Shown piece after piece: positions 1 to 8,476 of a stretch of 36,458 bases of DNA. The notes under the pieces were generated by a model that saw only the letters and a program-made list of their open reading frames with translations, ran no database searches and was not told where the DNA came from. The DNA is from an uncultured Collinsella sp. (GTDB taxonomy: Bacteria; Actinomycetota; Coriobacteriia; Coriobacteriales; Coriobacteriaceae), in contig CAKTWK010000020.1 of assembly GCA_934630735.1 (NCBI GenBank), positions 1 through 36,458 on the forward strand, read 5' to 3'. A program made the position numbers and the translations under genes. Within the stretch, counting starts at the first letter, position 1, and every line of letters begins with the position of its first letter.

Positions 1-49
1 CGCCCTTCGGTCACAATGGAAAGCGTGTCAATTAGAAAGGTGTTTGCAG

Positions 50-1387
50 ATGCAGTTCGATCAGGTGACGGTTATCGGTGGCGGTCTGGCGGGTTCGGAA
101 TGTGCGATCCAGCTGGCAGATCGCGGGTTTGCCGTAAGGCTGTGCGAGATGCGCCCCCAGGTGAGCTCTCCGGCCCACCATACCGATCACTTGGCCGAGC
201 TCGTCTGCTCAAATTCGTTTAAGTCAACCCGTCCGGATTCCGCTGCTGGCCTGCTAAAGGCCGAGCTCGAGCGTATGGGTTCGGTGCTGCTCGATTGTGC
301 CCATCGTGCGGCCGTTCCCGCGGGCGGTGCCCTGGCGGTCGACCGCGTCAAGTTTTCCGAGCTTGTCGAGGCCGAGGTTGCCGCTCGACCCAGTATTGAG
401 GTCGTGCACGGCGAGGTCACGCAGATTCCCGAGGGCCACGTGGTCATTGCCGCGGGCCCGCTGTGTTCGCCGGCATTGAGTGAAGAGGTCATGAAGCTCG
501 TCGGTGGCGACGCCTTGGCGTTCTTTGACGCTGCCGCGCCAATCGTCGATGCCTCCACGCTCGATATGGACGTACTGTTCTCGCAGTCGCGCTACGAGGA
601 GCAGGGGAGCGGCGACTATCTCAACGCTCCGCTCAATAAGGAGGAGTACGAGGCCTTTATCGAGGCGCTCACCACCGCCGACCGCGTTGTGCTCAAGGAC
701 TTTGAGGGTGGCGACCTCTTCCAGGCCTGTCAGCCCGCCGAGGAGGTCGCCCGTACCGGCAAGGATGCTATCCGCTTTGGCGCTATGAAGCCCGTCGGCC
801 TTACCGACCCGCGAACCGGACGTCGTCCCTGGGCGGCGATTCAGCTGCGTGCCGAGAATAAGGAAAAGAGCGCCTATAACCTGGTGGGTTTCCAGACAAA
901 TCTGACTTTTGGCGAGCAAAAGCGTGTCTTCCATATGGTTCCCGGTTTGGAGAATGCCGAGTTCTTCCGCTATGGCGTCATGCACCGCAATACCTTTGTC
1001 GATGCGCCGCATGTTCTTGACGGCACCTTTGCCGTGCCTGGCACGGGCGTGCGCCTCGCCGGTCAGATCACCGGCACCGAGGGGTACATGGAAGCGGTGG
1101 CTACCGGTCTGCTTGCTGCGCTTAACACCTATGCCGAGGCTATCGGTGCGGCTTCTGTGGAGCTTCCTCGCGTGGGCGCCCTGGGTGCGCTCGTGGGCTA
1201 TGCGACCGATCCGGCAACCGTGGGCTACCAGCCCATGCATGTCAATTTTGGCCTGGTGCCGCCGCTCGAGGACGGCAAGCGCCGCAGTAAACGCGACCGC
1301 TACCAGGCTTATGCGGATCGTGCCCTCGAGGCCCTCGATGCCTACTTGGCCACGCGTTCCGACTTGTTTGGAGGCGACCGGTCATAG
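50..1387 (+). CDS. trmFO: TrmFO, folate-dependent tRNA U54 methyltransferase
   Basis: Makes ribothymidine at position 54 of the tRNA T-loop, using methylenetetrahydrofolate and FAD. The 445-residue product opens with a dinucleotide-binding glycine motif (residues 10-15, GGGLAG). It carries Cys53 in a CSNS context and a second Cys near residue 227 (FQACQP), matching the two catalytic cysteines known in Bacillus TrmFO. The family motif FGAMKPVGLTDP follows. I chose ATG at 50 because AGAAAGG at 34-40 sits nine bases upstream; an in-frame TTG at 44 is too close to that site. The Xer-type gene follows and overlaps its stop codon if the proposed start is right. In Bacillus the order topA-trmFO-xer is conserved, so topA may lie just before the window. 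Confidence 0.95.
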   Translation: MQFDQVTVIGGGLAGSECAIQLADRGFAVRLCEMRPQVSSPAHHTDHLAELVCSNSFKSTRPDSAAGLLKAELERMGSVLLDCAHRAAVPAGGALAVDRVKFSELVEAEVAARPSIEVVHGEVTQIPEGHVVIAAGPLCSPALSEEVMKLVGGDALAFFDAAAPIVDASTLDMDVLFSQSRYEEQGSGDYLNAPLNKEEYEAFIEALTTADRVVLKDFEGGDLFQACQPAEEVARTGKDAIRFGAMKPVGLTDPRTGRRPWAAIQLRAENKEKSAYNLVGFQTNLTFGEQKRVFHMVPGLENAEFFRYGVMHRNTFVDAPHVLDGTFAVPGTGVRLAGQITGTEGYMEAVATGLLAALNTYAEAIGAASVELPRVGALGALVGYATDPATVGYQPMHVNFGLVPPLEDGKRRSKRDRYQAYADRALEALDAYLATRSDLFGGDRS

Positions 1388-2304
1388 CCTTTGACCTGTA
1401 CGATACCGTCGACTCGTTTATCGCCTACATAGCACGCGTCGAGGGGCTCTCTCCTAATACGGTGACTGCCTATGGATCGCGGTTGGAGCGCTTTGCTGCC
1501 TGGTGCGAGCGTGCGGGTGTCGATGCGCGTATGGCCGACGTGCGTACCGTCCGCGCGTATTTGGCCGAGCTTTCGCGCGAGCAGGTGGCGCCTCGAACCA
1601 TTGCGGCACATTTGTCGGCTATTCGGTCGCTCTATCGTTGGATGGCTGCCGAGGGAATCGTGGAGGGCGATGCGGTCTCGGCGATTTCTTCGCCCAAGCT
1701 GCCGCGCGACCTGCCCGGCGTGCTGACGACCCAGCAGGTCGAGGCGCTGCTTCAAGCCCCCGACACCGCAACACCCGCCGGATTGCGCGATGCGGCGATG
1801 CTCGAGCTGCTCTATGCCTCGGGCGCGCGCATCTCAGAGCTTGCGGCACTCAATGTGGAATCCATCTCATGGTCCGAGCGCACGCTGCGGCTATGGGGCA
1901 AGGGGAGCAAGGAACGTATTGTTCCTCTGTATCGTCGCGCACTCGAGGCGACGCGCACCTATGTCGAGGAGGGGAGACCGGCGCTGCTCGCGCAGGCAAA
2001 GCGTCGCGTTGCCGCAAACGGTCCCCATCCGCTGTTTATTTCTGCGCGCGGCAATCGCATGAGTGCCGCTATGCTCAGACGACGGTTCCATATGCTGGCG
2101 ACGCTCGCCGGCATTCCGGCCGACATTGCCCCGCATGCGATGCGCCACACCTTTGCGACCGATCTGCTCGAGGGTGGCGCGGATCTGCGCTCGGTTCAAG
2201 AGCTGCTGGGCCACGCGAGCCTGTCCACGACGCAGATCTACACGCATCTTACGCCCGATCGGCTTAAGCGAGCCGTTGCTCAAGCCCATCCCCGGGGCGA
2301 ATAG
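1384..2304 (+). CDS. xerC: Tyrosine recombinase, XerC/XerD type
   Basis: Site-specific recombinase of the Xer family, which resolves chromosome dimers at dif. The frame has the N-terminal SAM-like core-binding domain (a GLSPNTVTAYG segment within roughly the first 40 residues) and the full catalytic set: Arg near 149 (GARISEL), a Lys hairpin (GKGSKERIVPL), H-x-x-R near 251-254, His near 277 (LLGHAS) and Tyr near 286. The reading frame is open from 1291, yet the first ATG, GTG or TTG in frame is GTG at 1462, which would remove about 26 residues of conserved domain. GGAGG at 1370-1374 lies nine bases before an ATA codon at 1384 that overlaps the trmFO stop; CTG at 1396 is another option. The start is therefore provisional. 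XerC and XerD cannot be told apart here. Confidence 0.88.
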   Translation: MAFDLYDTVDSFIAYIARVEGLSPNTVTAYGSRLERFAAWCERAGVDARMADVRTVRAYLAELSREQVAPRTIAAHLSAIRSLYRWMAAEGIVEGDAVSAISSPKLPRDLPGVLTTQQVEALLQAPDTATPAGLRDAAMLELLYASGARISELAALNVESISWSERTLRLWGKGSKERIVPLYRRALEATRTYVEEGRPALLAQAKRRVAANGPHPLFISARGNRMSAAMLRRRFHMLATLAGIPADIAPHAMRHTFATDLLEGGADLRSVQELLGHASLSTTQIYTHLTPDRLKRAVAQAHPRGE

Positions 2305-2358
2305 TCTTTCGCGGCCGGTACGTCGACACACGCTCAGGTGTGTGGTTTTGATTGCGGG

Positions 2359-2387
2359 TTGGCAGGAAGAGGTAATCCTGCTATCAT
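2359..2387 (+). promoter_or_regulatory. Predicted promoter of rpsB-tsf
   Basis: TTGGCA (2359-2364) and TATCAT (2382-2387) are separated by 17 bases, and TG-C precedes the -10 hexamer as an extended -10. Transcription would begin near 2394 and leave a leader of about 135 bases. Confidence 0.7.
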
Positions 2388-2393
2388 TCATCG

Positions 2394-2528
2394 GGTTGCT
2401 TCACGGCAACAGGTTTTTATCACGCACGCGCGGCTACTTCATACCGTGGTGCCCGGGCTTTGGTAGCACATGTCCGGGTTGGTTTTGGAGGATGACCCCG
2501 CGCGGAGGCAAACCACAGGAGGTTTAAC
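2394..2528 (+). promoter_or_regulatory. rpsB mRNA leader with hairpins
   Basis: This untranslated leader can form a six-pair stem, CCCGGG (2452-2457) with TCCGGG (2473-2478, one G-U pair). A second small hairpin pairs AAACC (2510-2514) with GGTTT (2521-2525), placing part of the Shine-Dalgarno AGGAGG (2517-2522) in its loop and stem. S2 is known to regulate its own operon in some bacteria. Whether this leader does so is inference. Confidence 0.4.
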
Positions 2529-3257
2529 ATGGCTACCAAGATTAATATCCGCACCCTGCTCGAGGCCGGCTGCCACTTCGGTCACCAGACCCGTCGCTGG
2601 AACCCCAAGATGAAGCCGTTCATCTTCGGTGAGCGCAACGGCATCTACATCCTCGACCTCAAGCAGACCATCCTCGACGCCGACCAGGCCTACACCTTCG
2701 TCAAGAACGTCGCCAAGGGCGGCAACGTGCTGTTCGTCGGCACCAAGAAGCAGGCTCAGGAGGCCGTCAAGAACGCCGCTGAGCGCGCCAACATGCCTTA
2801 TATCAACCAGCGTTGGCTCGGCGGCATGCTGACCAACTTCGTCACCATCCGCTCCCGCATCAACCGCATGGAGGAGCTCGAGGCTATGGTCGAGGACGGC
2901 CGCATGGCAGTTCTCCCCAAGAAGGAGCAGGCTGTGCTCGGCAAGGAGCTCACCAAGCTCCAGACCAACCTCGGTGGCGCCCGCGACATGAAGGGTCTGC
3001 CCCAGGCTCTCTTCGTTATCGACACCAAGCGCGAGGAGAACGCCATCAAGGAGGCCCAGCGCCTGAACATCCCCGTCGTCGCTCTGATCGACACCAACTC
3101 CGATCCCGATGAGGTCGAGTACGGCATCCCCTGCAACGATGACGCTATCTCCGCTGTCACCCTTATGTGCGAGCTCATGGCTGACGCCTGCCTCGCTGGC
3201 TCCGGCAAGGAGCAGGTCTCCGAGGCCGAGATGGCCGCTGAGCCCAAGGCCGAGTAA
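2529..3257 (+). CDS. rpsB: 30S ribosomal protein S2
   Basis: Structural protein of the small ribosomal subunit, binding late in assembly near S1. The 242 residues match the family from the start, with an N-terminal [19 protein letters not shown] segment, a central [11 protein letters not shown] motif and the [19 protein letters not shown] stretch. A short acidic tail (about 20 residues, ending AAEPKAE) extends past the conserved core. AGGAGG at 2517-2522 is six bases before the ATG. Codon use is strongly biased (GAG, AAG, CTC), as expected for a highly expressed gene. It is followed by tsf after a 45-base gap, the conserved rpsB-tsf pairing. Confidence 0.97.
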   Translation: MATKINIRTLLEAGCHFGHQTRRWNPKMKPFIFGERNGIYILDLKQTILDADQAYTFVKNVAKGGNVLFVGTKKQAQEAVKNAAERANMPYINQRWLGGMLTNFVTIRSRINRMEELEAMVEDGRMAVLPKKEQAVLGKELTKLQTNLGGARDMKGLPQALFVIDTKREENAIKEAQRLNIPVVALIDTNSDPDEVEYGIPCNDDAISAVTLMCELMADACLAGSGKEQVSEAEMAAEPKAE

Positions 3258-3302
3258 ATCAGTCTTAGTTAATTCTTTTTCATCTCTTTGAAAGGAACCA
3301 CA

Positions 3303-4172
3303 ATGGCCCAGATTACCGCCGCTATGGTCAAGCAGCTCCGCGAGATGACCGACTCCCCGATGATGGAGTGCAAGAAGGCTCTCGTCGAGGCTGACGGCGA
3401 CATGGACGCCGCTGTCGACGTTCTGCGCAAGAACGGCCTCGCCAAGGCTGCCAAGAAGGCTGGCCGTGAGACCAACGAGGGCGCTGTCGCTGCGTTCGTC
3501 TCTGAGGACGGCAAGACCGGCGCTCTGCTCGAGCTCTCCTGCGAGACCGACTTCGTCGGCTCCAACGCCAAGTTCACCGGCTTTGCTTCCAAGGTCGCTG
3601 AGGTTGTCGCTACCACCGAGCCTGCTGACGTCGACGCTCTGCTCGAGAAGCCGATGGGCGAGGAGACCGTTTCCTCCGAGCTCACCGAGATGATTCACAT
3701 CATGGGCGAGAACATGAAGATCTCCCGCTTCGCCGCCCGCAAGGCCGAGAACGGCGCTCTCGCTTCTTACATCCACATGGGTGGTAAGATCGGCGTCCTC
3801 GTCGAGTTTGCTTTCGAGAAGGCCGAGACCGCTCAGGCTGAGTCCTTCAAGACCTTTGCTCACGACGTTGCCCTTCAGGTTGCCGCCGTCGCCCCGATCT
3901 GCGCTACCCGCGATCAGGTTCCGGCCGAGACCGTCGAGCACGAGAAGCAGATCTATATGGCTCAGGCTGCCGAGTCCGGTAAGCCCGAGGCCATCCAGGA
4001 GAAGATGGCTGTTGGCCGTCTGGAGAAGTTCTACAAGCAGTCCGTGCTCACCGAGCAGGAGTTCATCAAGGACAGCTCCCTCACCATCAAGAAGTACGCT
4101 GAGCAGGTCTCCAAGGAGCTCGGCGACACCATTACCGTCGTTGCCTTTGACCGTCTGGTCCGTGGCGAGTAA
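3303..4172 (+). CDS. tsf: Elongation factor Ts
   Basis: Nucleotide exchange factor that releases GDP from EF-Tu. The 289-residue product has the N-terminal UBA-like domain, with the hallmark DSPMMECKKALVEADGD followed by the AAVDVLRK helix. The core contains the conserved SCETDFV motif and two EF-Tu-contact subdomains. ATG at 3303 is chosen because AAAGGA (3291-3296) lies six bases before it. A TTG at 3288 in the same frame lies before the ribosome binding site and is not the start. It is co-transcribed with rpsB and ends at the terminator at 4196-4230. Confidence 0.97.
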   Translation: MAQITAAMVKQLREMTDSPMMECKKALVEADGDMDAAVDVLRKNGLAKAAKKAGRETNEGAVAAFVSEDGKTGALLELSCETDFVGSNAKFTGFASKVAEVVATTEPADVDALLEKPMGEETVSSELTEMIHIMGENMKISRFAARKAENGALASYIHMGGKIGVLVEFAFEKAETAQAESFKTFAHDVALQVAAVAPICATRDQVPAETVEHEKQIYMAQAAESGKPEAIQEKMAVGRLEKFYKQSVLTEQEFIKDSSLTIKKYAEQVSKELGDTITVVAFDRLVRGE

Positions 4173-4195
4173 ATAAGCTCTTGTAGCTGGTAATG

Positions 4196-4230
4196 AGCAG
4201 GCTGTGGGTTTTACTCACAGCCTGCTTTTT
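4196..4230 (+). terminator. Rho-independent terminator of rpsB-tsf
   Basis: An 11-bp perfect stem (AGCAGGCTGTG, 4196-4206, with CACAGCCTGCT, 4216-4226) is followed directly by TTTT. It lies 23 bases after the tsf stop codon. Confidence 0.93.
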
Positions 4231-4251
4231 CATGGCTCCCCGTTAAGCCTT

Positions 4252-4260
4252 TGATATTAT
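4252..4260 (+). promoter_or_regulatory. Predicted extended -10 promoter of pyrH
   Basis: TGATATTAT reads as TG-N plus a TATTAT hexamer. No convincing -35 is seen. It follows the tsf terminator and would give a leader of about 24 bases. Confidence 0.5.
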
Positions 4261-4289
4261 GTTGTGAGTCTAATTAAAGGAGGATCGCT

Positions 4290-5012
4290 TTGTCCGACAT
4301 CCGATATAAACGCGTGCTTCTGAAGCTCTCCGGCGAAGCGCTGATGGGCGATGGCAACTACGGCATCGACCCCAAGGTTACCGATCATCTTGCCAAGCAG
4401 GTCAAGGAGCTGCTCGCCGTTGGCCATGAGGTCGGCGTCGTTGTCGGCGGCGGCAACATTTTCCGCGGCATGGCCGGCGCCGCCGGTGGTATGGAGCGCG
4501 CCCAGGCCGATTACATGGGCATGCTCGCTACCGTTATGAACGCGCTTGCCCTGCAGGATGCCTTCGAGCACAACGATGTTCCCTGCCGTGTGATGAGCGC
4601 TATCCAGATGAACGAGATCTGCGAGCCCTATATTCGCCGCCGCGCCATCAACCACCTGTCCAAGGGCAACGTCGTAATCTTTGCCGCCGGATCGGGCAAC
4701 CCGTACTTTACGACTGATACCGCCGCGGCCCTTCGCGCCTGCGAGATTGGCGCCGAGATTCTGATTAAAGCCACCAAGGTTGACGGCATCTACGACAAGG
4801 ATCCCGTCAAGTGCGCCGATGCCGTCCGTTTTGACAAGATTACCTATCACGAGGTTCTCGTCCGCGGCCTGCAGGTTATGGATTCCACGGCTACGGCTCT
4901 TTGCCAGGACAACCGTATGCCCATTTTGGTCCTCAACATCGATGGCGAGGACACCGTCAAGCGCGCGCTCGCGGGTGAGCCCGTCGGCACGCTCGTCTAT
5001 CAGGAGGATTAA
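4290..5012 (+). CDS. pyrH: UMP kinase
   Basis: Phosphorylates UMP to UDP with ATP; it belongs to the amino-acid-kinase fold and is usually a hexamer inhibited by UTP. The 240 residues begin with the family pattern [13 protein letters not shown], followed by the glycine-rich [11 protein letters not shown] loop and the central TDTAAALRA segment. The start is TTG at 4290, supported by AAAGGAGG at 4276-4283, six bases upstream; no ATG alternative fits the conserved N-terminus. It is followed two bases after its stop by frr, the usual pyrH-frr pair. Its substrate is the end product of the pyr operon further along this window. Confidence 0.96.
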   Translation: MSDIRYKRVLLKLSGEALMGDGNYGIDPKVTDHLAKQVKELLAVGHEVGVVVGGGNIFRGMAGAAGGMERAQADYMGMLATVMNALALQDAFEHNDVPCRVMSAIQMNEICEPYIRRRAINHLSKGNVVIFAAGSGNPYFTTDTAAALRACEIGAEILIKATKVDGIYDKDPVKCADAVRFDKITYHEVLVRGLQVMDSTATALCQDNRMPILVLNIDGEDTVKRALAGEPVGTLVYQED

Positions 5013-5014
5013 GC

Positions 5015-5551
5015 ATGGCAGAGAACATCACCGCCCACATGGACAAGTCACTCGAGTCCCTCAAGCACAACTTCTCCAAGGTCCGCACTGGCCGCGCTAA
5101 CGCCAACATCCTGTCCGACATCACCGTCGACTACTACGGTGTTCCTACGCCCGTCACGCAGGTTGCCGCCGTTAAGACCCCCGAGGCCCACATGCTGCTT
5201 ATCGAGCCGTGGGACAAGGCGCTCATCAATGCCATCGTTAAGGCCATCAGTACCTCCGACCTAGGCATTACCCCCAACTCCGATGGTACCGTCGTACGTC
5301 TGCCGTTCCCGGCTCCCACCGAGGAGCGTCGTCGCGAGCTCGTTAAGGAGTGCCGCGAGTACGCCGAGCAGGCCAAGGTCTCCATCCGCAACATCCGCCG
5401 CGACTTTAACAACAAGCTCGAGCGCGATGAGGAGCTCACCGAGGACGATGTCCGTCGCGAGCAGGCCAAGGTCCAGAAGCATACCGATGAGTATGTTGCC
5501 AAGGTCGAGGAGCTTCTGAAGGAAAAAGAAGCCGAGGTCATGGAGATCTAA
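5015..5551 (+). CDS. frr: Ribosome recycling factor
   Basis: Splits the post-termination ribosome together with EF-G. The 178 residues show the conserved KVRTGRANANIL segment, VDYYGVPTPVTQVA, and the DGTVVRLPFPAPTEERRRELVK stretch (residues near 88-110). A long C-terminal helix, rich in Lys and Glu, completes the three-helix domain. The N-terminus is a few residues shorter than the 185 typical of E. coli. An AGGAGG-like site within the end of pyrH precedes the ATG. It is tightly coupled to pyrH upstream and uppS downstream. Confidence 0.97.
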   Translation: MAENITAHMDKSLESLKHNFSKVRTGRANANILSDITVDYYGVPTPVTQVAAVKTPEAHMLLIEPWDKALINAIVKAISTSDLGITPNSDGTVVRLPFPAPTEERRRELVKECREYAEQAKVSIRNIRRDFNNKLERDEELTEDDVRREQAKVQKHTDEYVAKVEELLKEKEAEVMEI

Positions 5552-5552
5552 G

Positions 5553-6347
5553 GTGCAATACGACGAGCATAAACTGGTCGAGTACTTTGCCGACGCCCCT
5601 GCGGGCGTCGGTTTTTCCGACCTTGACCTCAATAACATTCCGCACCATATTTCGTGCATCATGGACGGCAACGGCCGTTGGGCCACGGCACGCGGTCTTG
5701 CCCGCACCGAAGGCCACAAGGCTGGCATCGTCTCGCTGCGAGAGATCATTACCGCCTGCGTGCGCCTGGGCGTCGACGTGCTTTCGGCCTATGCGTTTTC
5801 GACCGAAAACTGGAATCGCCCGCAGCACGAAGTCAACGTTCTGATGCACCTGTTTGCCAAAACGTTTATCGATGAGCTGCCGCTGCTTAAGCGCGAGAAC
5901 GTTCGCGTTGTCTTTTTGGGCGATATTTCCGCGCTGCCCAAGAAGACCCGCGATGTCTTTGAGCGTGGCCTTGCCGAGTGCGCCGATCATACCGGTATGA
6001 CGCTGGCGCTGGCCGTTAACTACGGTGCCCGCGCCGAGATCACCCGTGCTGTCCGCCAGATCGCACTTGATGCGGCTGCTGGAAATATCGATCCCGCCGC
6101 TATCGACGATGATATGGTTGCTTCGCACCTGTACACCGCCGGTCTTCCCGATCCGGAGCTCGTGATTCGCACTTCTGGCGAGCTTCGCCTTTCGAACTAC
6201 CTGCTGTGGCAGGTTGCCTATTCCGAGTTCTATGTCACCGATACCTATTGGCCCGACTTTGATCGTTGGGGCCTTGTCGACGCCATTTTGGCCTACCAGG
6301 GTCGCGACCGTAGGTTTGGTGGACTGAGTAAGACCGAGGAGGCTTAA
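5553..6347 (+). CDS. uppS: Undecaprenyl diphosphate synthase (cis-prenyltransferase)
   Basis: Condenses farnesyl diphosphate with eight isopentenyl diphosphates to make the C55 lipid carrier used for peptidoglycan and wall polymers. The 264-residue protein has the active-site motif MDGNGRWA (near residue 37) whose Asp binds Mg-diphosphate. It also has the AFSTENWNRP loop, and near the C-terminus the IRTSGELRLSNYLLWQ signature. The GTG start at 5553 lies one base after the frr stop, with GGAG (5542-5545) upstream. The N-terminus carries some 25 residues before the conserved core. Its isoprenoid supply comes from the MEP pathway, two enzymes of which (dxr, ispG) lie downstream in the same run. 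Confidence 0.95.
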   Translation: MQYDEHKLVEYFADAPAGVGFSDLDLNNIPHHISCIMDGNGRWATARGLARTEGHKAGIVSLREIITACVRLGVDVLSAYAFSTENWNRPQHEVNVLMHLFAKTFIDELPLLKRENVRVVFLGDISALPKKTRDVFERGLAECADHTGMTLALAVNYGARAEITRAVRQIALDAAAGNIDPAAIDDDMVASHLYTAGLPDPELVIRTSGELRLSNYLLWQVAYSEFYVTDTYWPDFDRWGLVDAILAYQGRDRRFGGLSKTEEA

Positions 6348-6349
6348 TC

Positions 6350-7264
6350 GTGTCCGAACGTCCCAAGGCATCCGCTCCCAAGCCGCCTACTTCCGCGACG
6401 ACCGCGCGTAAGGCTGCCACTGCAGGAGCGCCTGCAGCGAAGGGCGGCTCCGGTTCGTGGCTGGCGGGCTTTATCACCCGTGCCGCCGCCGGTATCGTCT
6501 ATGCCGTTGTCTTTATCCTGTGCCTGGTTTTGGGTATTGTGCCCACGGCCATCTTCGTGTCCGTCATGAGCGGTCTGTGCTGCTATGAGTTCTTCCGCAT
6601 GACGAGGCTCGATGGCAAGGTTGCCAACGAGCGCCTTGGAATCGCTGCCGCCGTGCTCTTTCCGCTCTCGGCACTGGGCGATTCGCTGCTGTTGAACGCC
6701 CTGCTGTTCGCTTTGATGCTTGCGGTTGGTATCTGGTATGTCTGGTCTCCGCGCACTCGCATCTCCGACGTTGCCGTGACGCTCATGGGCCCAATCTACA
6801 CTGGTTTTATGCTGTCGGCTATCGTGCTGCTGCGCGATGCCGTGCCCGGTTTTGCCGGCGCCCTGCTTTCGGTGGGCGTTTGCGCATCCCTTTGGGTCTC
6901 CGACTCGTTTGCCTACATCGTGGGCAGCCGCATCGGTAAACATAAGATGGTTCCCAAGATCTCTCCCAAAAAGAGCTGGGAAGGCTTTGTGGGCGGCATT
7001 TTGGGCTCTGTCTTGATCTGGCTCATCCTGTGGGCGACGCACTTCTACAAGCTGAGCCTGCCCTATGCACTGCTGTGCGGCGTGGTCGTCTCCATCCTGG
7101 GCGTTATCGGCGACCTCATCGAGTCGCGCATCAAGCGCGGTGTGGGCGTTAAAGATTCCGGCAATCTCATCCCGGGCCACGGCGGCATGCTCGACCGCAG
7201 CGATTCGCTCATCTTTGGCTGCATTACCGCACAGCTGCTGTTGATGATCGGGGGCGTGCTGTAA
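6350..7264 (+). CDS. cdsA: Phosphatidate cytidylyltransferase
   Basis: Integral membrane enzyme that makes CDP-diacylglycerol from phosphatidic acid and CTP, the branch point to all phospholipids. The 304 residues begin with a roughly 35-residue Ala/Pro/Lys-rich cytoplasmic tail, followed by about eight hydrophobic spans. The C-terminal half has SDSFAYIVGSRIGKHKM, then PKKSWEGFVGG, and ends with the signature GVKDSGNLIPGHGGMLDRSD. Start GTG at 6350 comes two bases after uppS, behind GAGGAGG within its 3' end. The stop overlaps the ATG of dxr by one base. Confidence 0.95.
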   Translation: MSERPKASAPKPPTSATTARKAATAGAPAAKGGSGSWLAGFITRAAAGIVYAVVFILCLVLGIVPTAIFVSVMSGLCCYEFFRMTRLDGKVANERLGIAAAVLFPLSALGDSLLLNALLFALMLAVGIWYVWSPRTRISDVAVTLMGPIYTGFMLSAIVLLRDAVPGFAGALLSVGVCASLWVSDSFAYIVGSRIGKHKMVPKISPKKSWEGFVGGILGSVLIWLILWATHFYKLSLPYALLCGVVVSILGVIGDLIESRIKRGVGVKDSGNLIPGHGGMLDRSDSLIFGCITAQLLLMIGGVL

Positions 7265-8451
7265 TGGCTTATCAGACCACCTACGGTCCCGATGGGCGTC
7301 TTCGTGTTGCCATTCTGGGCTGTACGGGCTCTATCGGCACTCAGGCGCTCGACGTGTGCCGTCAGCATACCGATCGCCTGCAGGTGACGGCGCTGTCCGT
7401 TAACTCCAGCACCTCCGAGCTCGTTGCCGCTGCCCGTGAGTTCTCGGTTCCGGCGGTTGCCGTGGCGGACGCCTCCCATGGCGCCGACGCGGTGCTCCAG
7501 GAACTGCCCGAGGGCACGGAGCTCGGCGTTGGGGCGCAGGCCGTGTGTGAGCTCGCATGCCGCGATGATGTCGACTGCGTGCTCGTGGCTATCGTGGGCG
7601 CTGCCGGTCTCGAGGCGAGCCATGCTGCCCTGACCTCGAACAAGCGTCTTGCCCTGGCCAACAAGGAGTCGCTCGTCGTCGGTGGCGATCTGCTGATGCC
7701 GTTGGCGCAGCCGAGTCAGCTTATCCCGGTCGACTCCGAGCATTCTGCCATCTACCAGTGCTATCTGGGCGAAAATCCGCGCGAGGCTCACTGCATTTGG
7801 CTTACCTGCTCGGGCGGCCCGTTCTTTGGCCGCACGCGTGATGAGCTCGATCGCGTGACGCGCGCCGATGCCCTGGCGCATCCCACGTGGGCTATGGGAG
7901 CCAAGATCACGATTGACTCCGCCACCCTCATGAACAAAGGTCTGGAGCGTATCGAGGCCATGCATCTGTTTGGCTGCGATCTTGATTTCATTAACGTGGT
8001 CGTGCAGCGCCAGTCTAAGATTCACTCCATGGTCGAGTTTGCCGATGGCTCTGTGATGGCGCATCTCGGCGCCTCCGACATGCGCATTCCCATCCAGTTT
8101 GCCTTCTCGTATCCCGAGCGTTGGGATACGCCGGCTCCGCGTATCGATTTCCGCGAGCTAGGGCAGCTTACCTTTGACGCGGCCGATATGGATACTTTCC
8201 GCTGCCTTGCGCTTGCCGAACGTGCCGGCAAGACGGGCGGCACCATGCCGTGCGTGCTCAATGCCGCCAACGAGGTCGCCGTCGATGCCTTCCTGCATGA
8301 TGGCTGCAGCTTTACCGATATCGACCGCATTGTGGAATCCTGCATGGATGCTCACGATGTGCAGACGGTCGATTCGTTTGAACAGCTTCGCGACATCGAT
8401 GGCTGGGCGCGTGAAAAGGCCGCGCAGGTGCTCGCCGCAACCCGTTCTTAA
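7264..8451 (+). CDS. dxr: 1-Deoxy-D-xylulose 5-phosphate reductoisomerase
   Basis: Second enzyme of the MEP isoprenoid pathway: converts DXP to 2-C-methylerythritol 4-phosphate with NADPH and a divalent metal. The 395 residues show the NADPH-binding ILGCTGSIGTQALDV at the N-terminus and the ALANKESLVVGG linker. Substrate and metal motifs follow: PVDSEHSAIYQ, LTCSGGPFF and KITIDSATLMNKGLE. This is the target fold of fosmidomycin. The ATG shares its first base with the end of the cdsA stop, so translation is probably coupled. Confidence 0.97.
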   Translation: MAYQTTYGPDGRLRVAILGCTGSIGTQALDVCRQHTDRLQVTALSVNSSTSELVAAAREFSVPAVAVADASHGADAVLQELPEGTELGVGAQAVCELACRDDVDCVLVAIVGAAGLEASHAALTSNKRLALANKESLVVGGDLLMPLAQPSQLIPVDSEHSAIYQCYLGENPREAHCIWLTCSGGPFFGRTRDELDRVTRADALAHPTWAMGAKITIDSATLMNKGLERIEAMHLFGCDLDFINVVVQRQSKIHSMVEFADGSVMAHLGASDMRIPIQFAFSYPERWDTPAPRIDFRELGQLTFDAADMDTFRCLALAERAGKTGGTMPCVLNAANEVAVDAFLHDGCSFTDIDRIVESCMDAHDVQTVDSFEQLRDIDGWAREKAAQVLAATRS

Positions 8452-8476
8452 CCCATAAGGATTGCTTTTTCGTTTT

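Noticed and set aside
3288..3305. TTG at 3288 as tsf start
   Set aside because: It precedes the ribosome binding site AAAGGA; ATG 3303 fits spacing and the conserved N-terminus.
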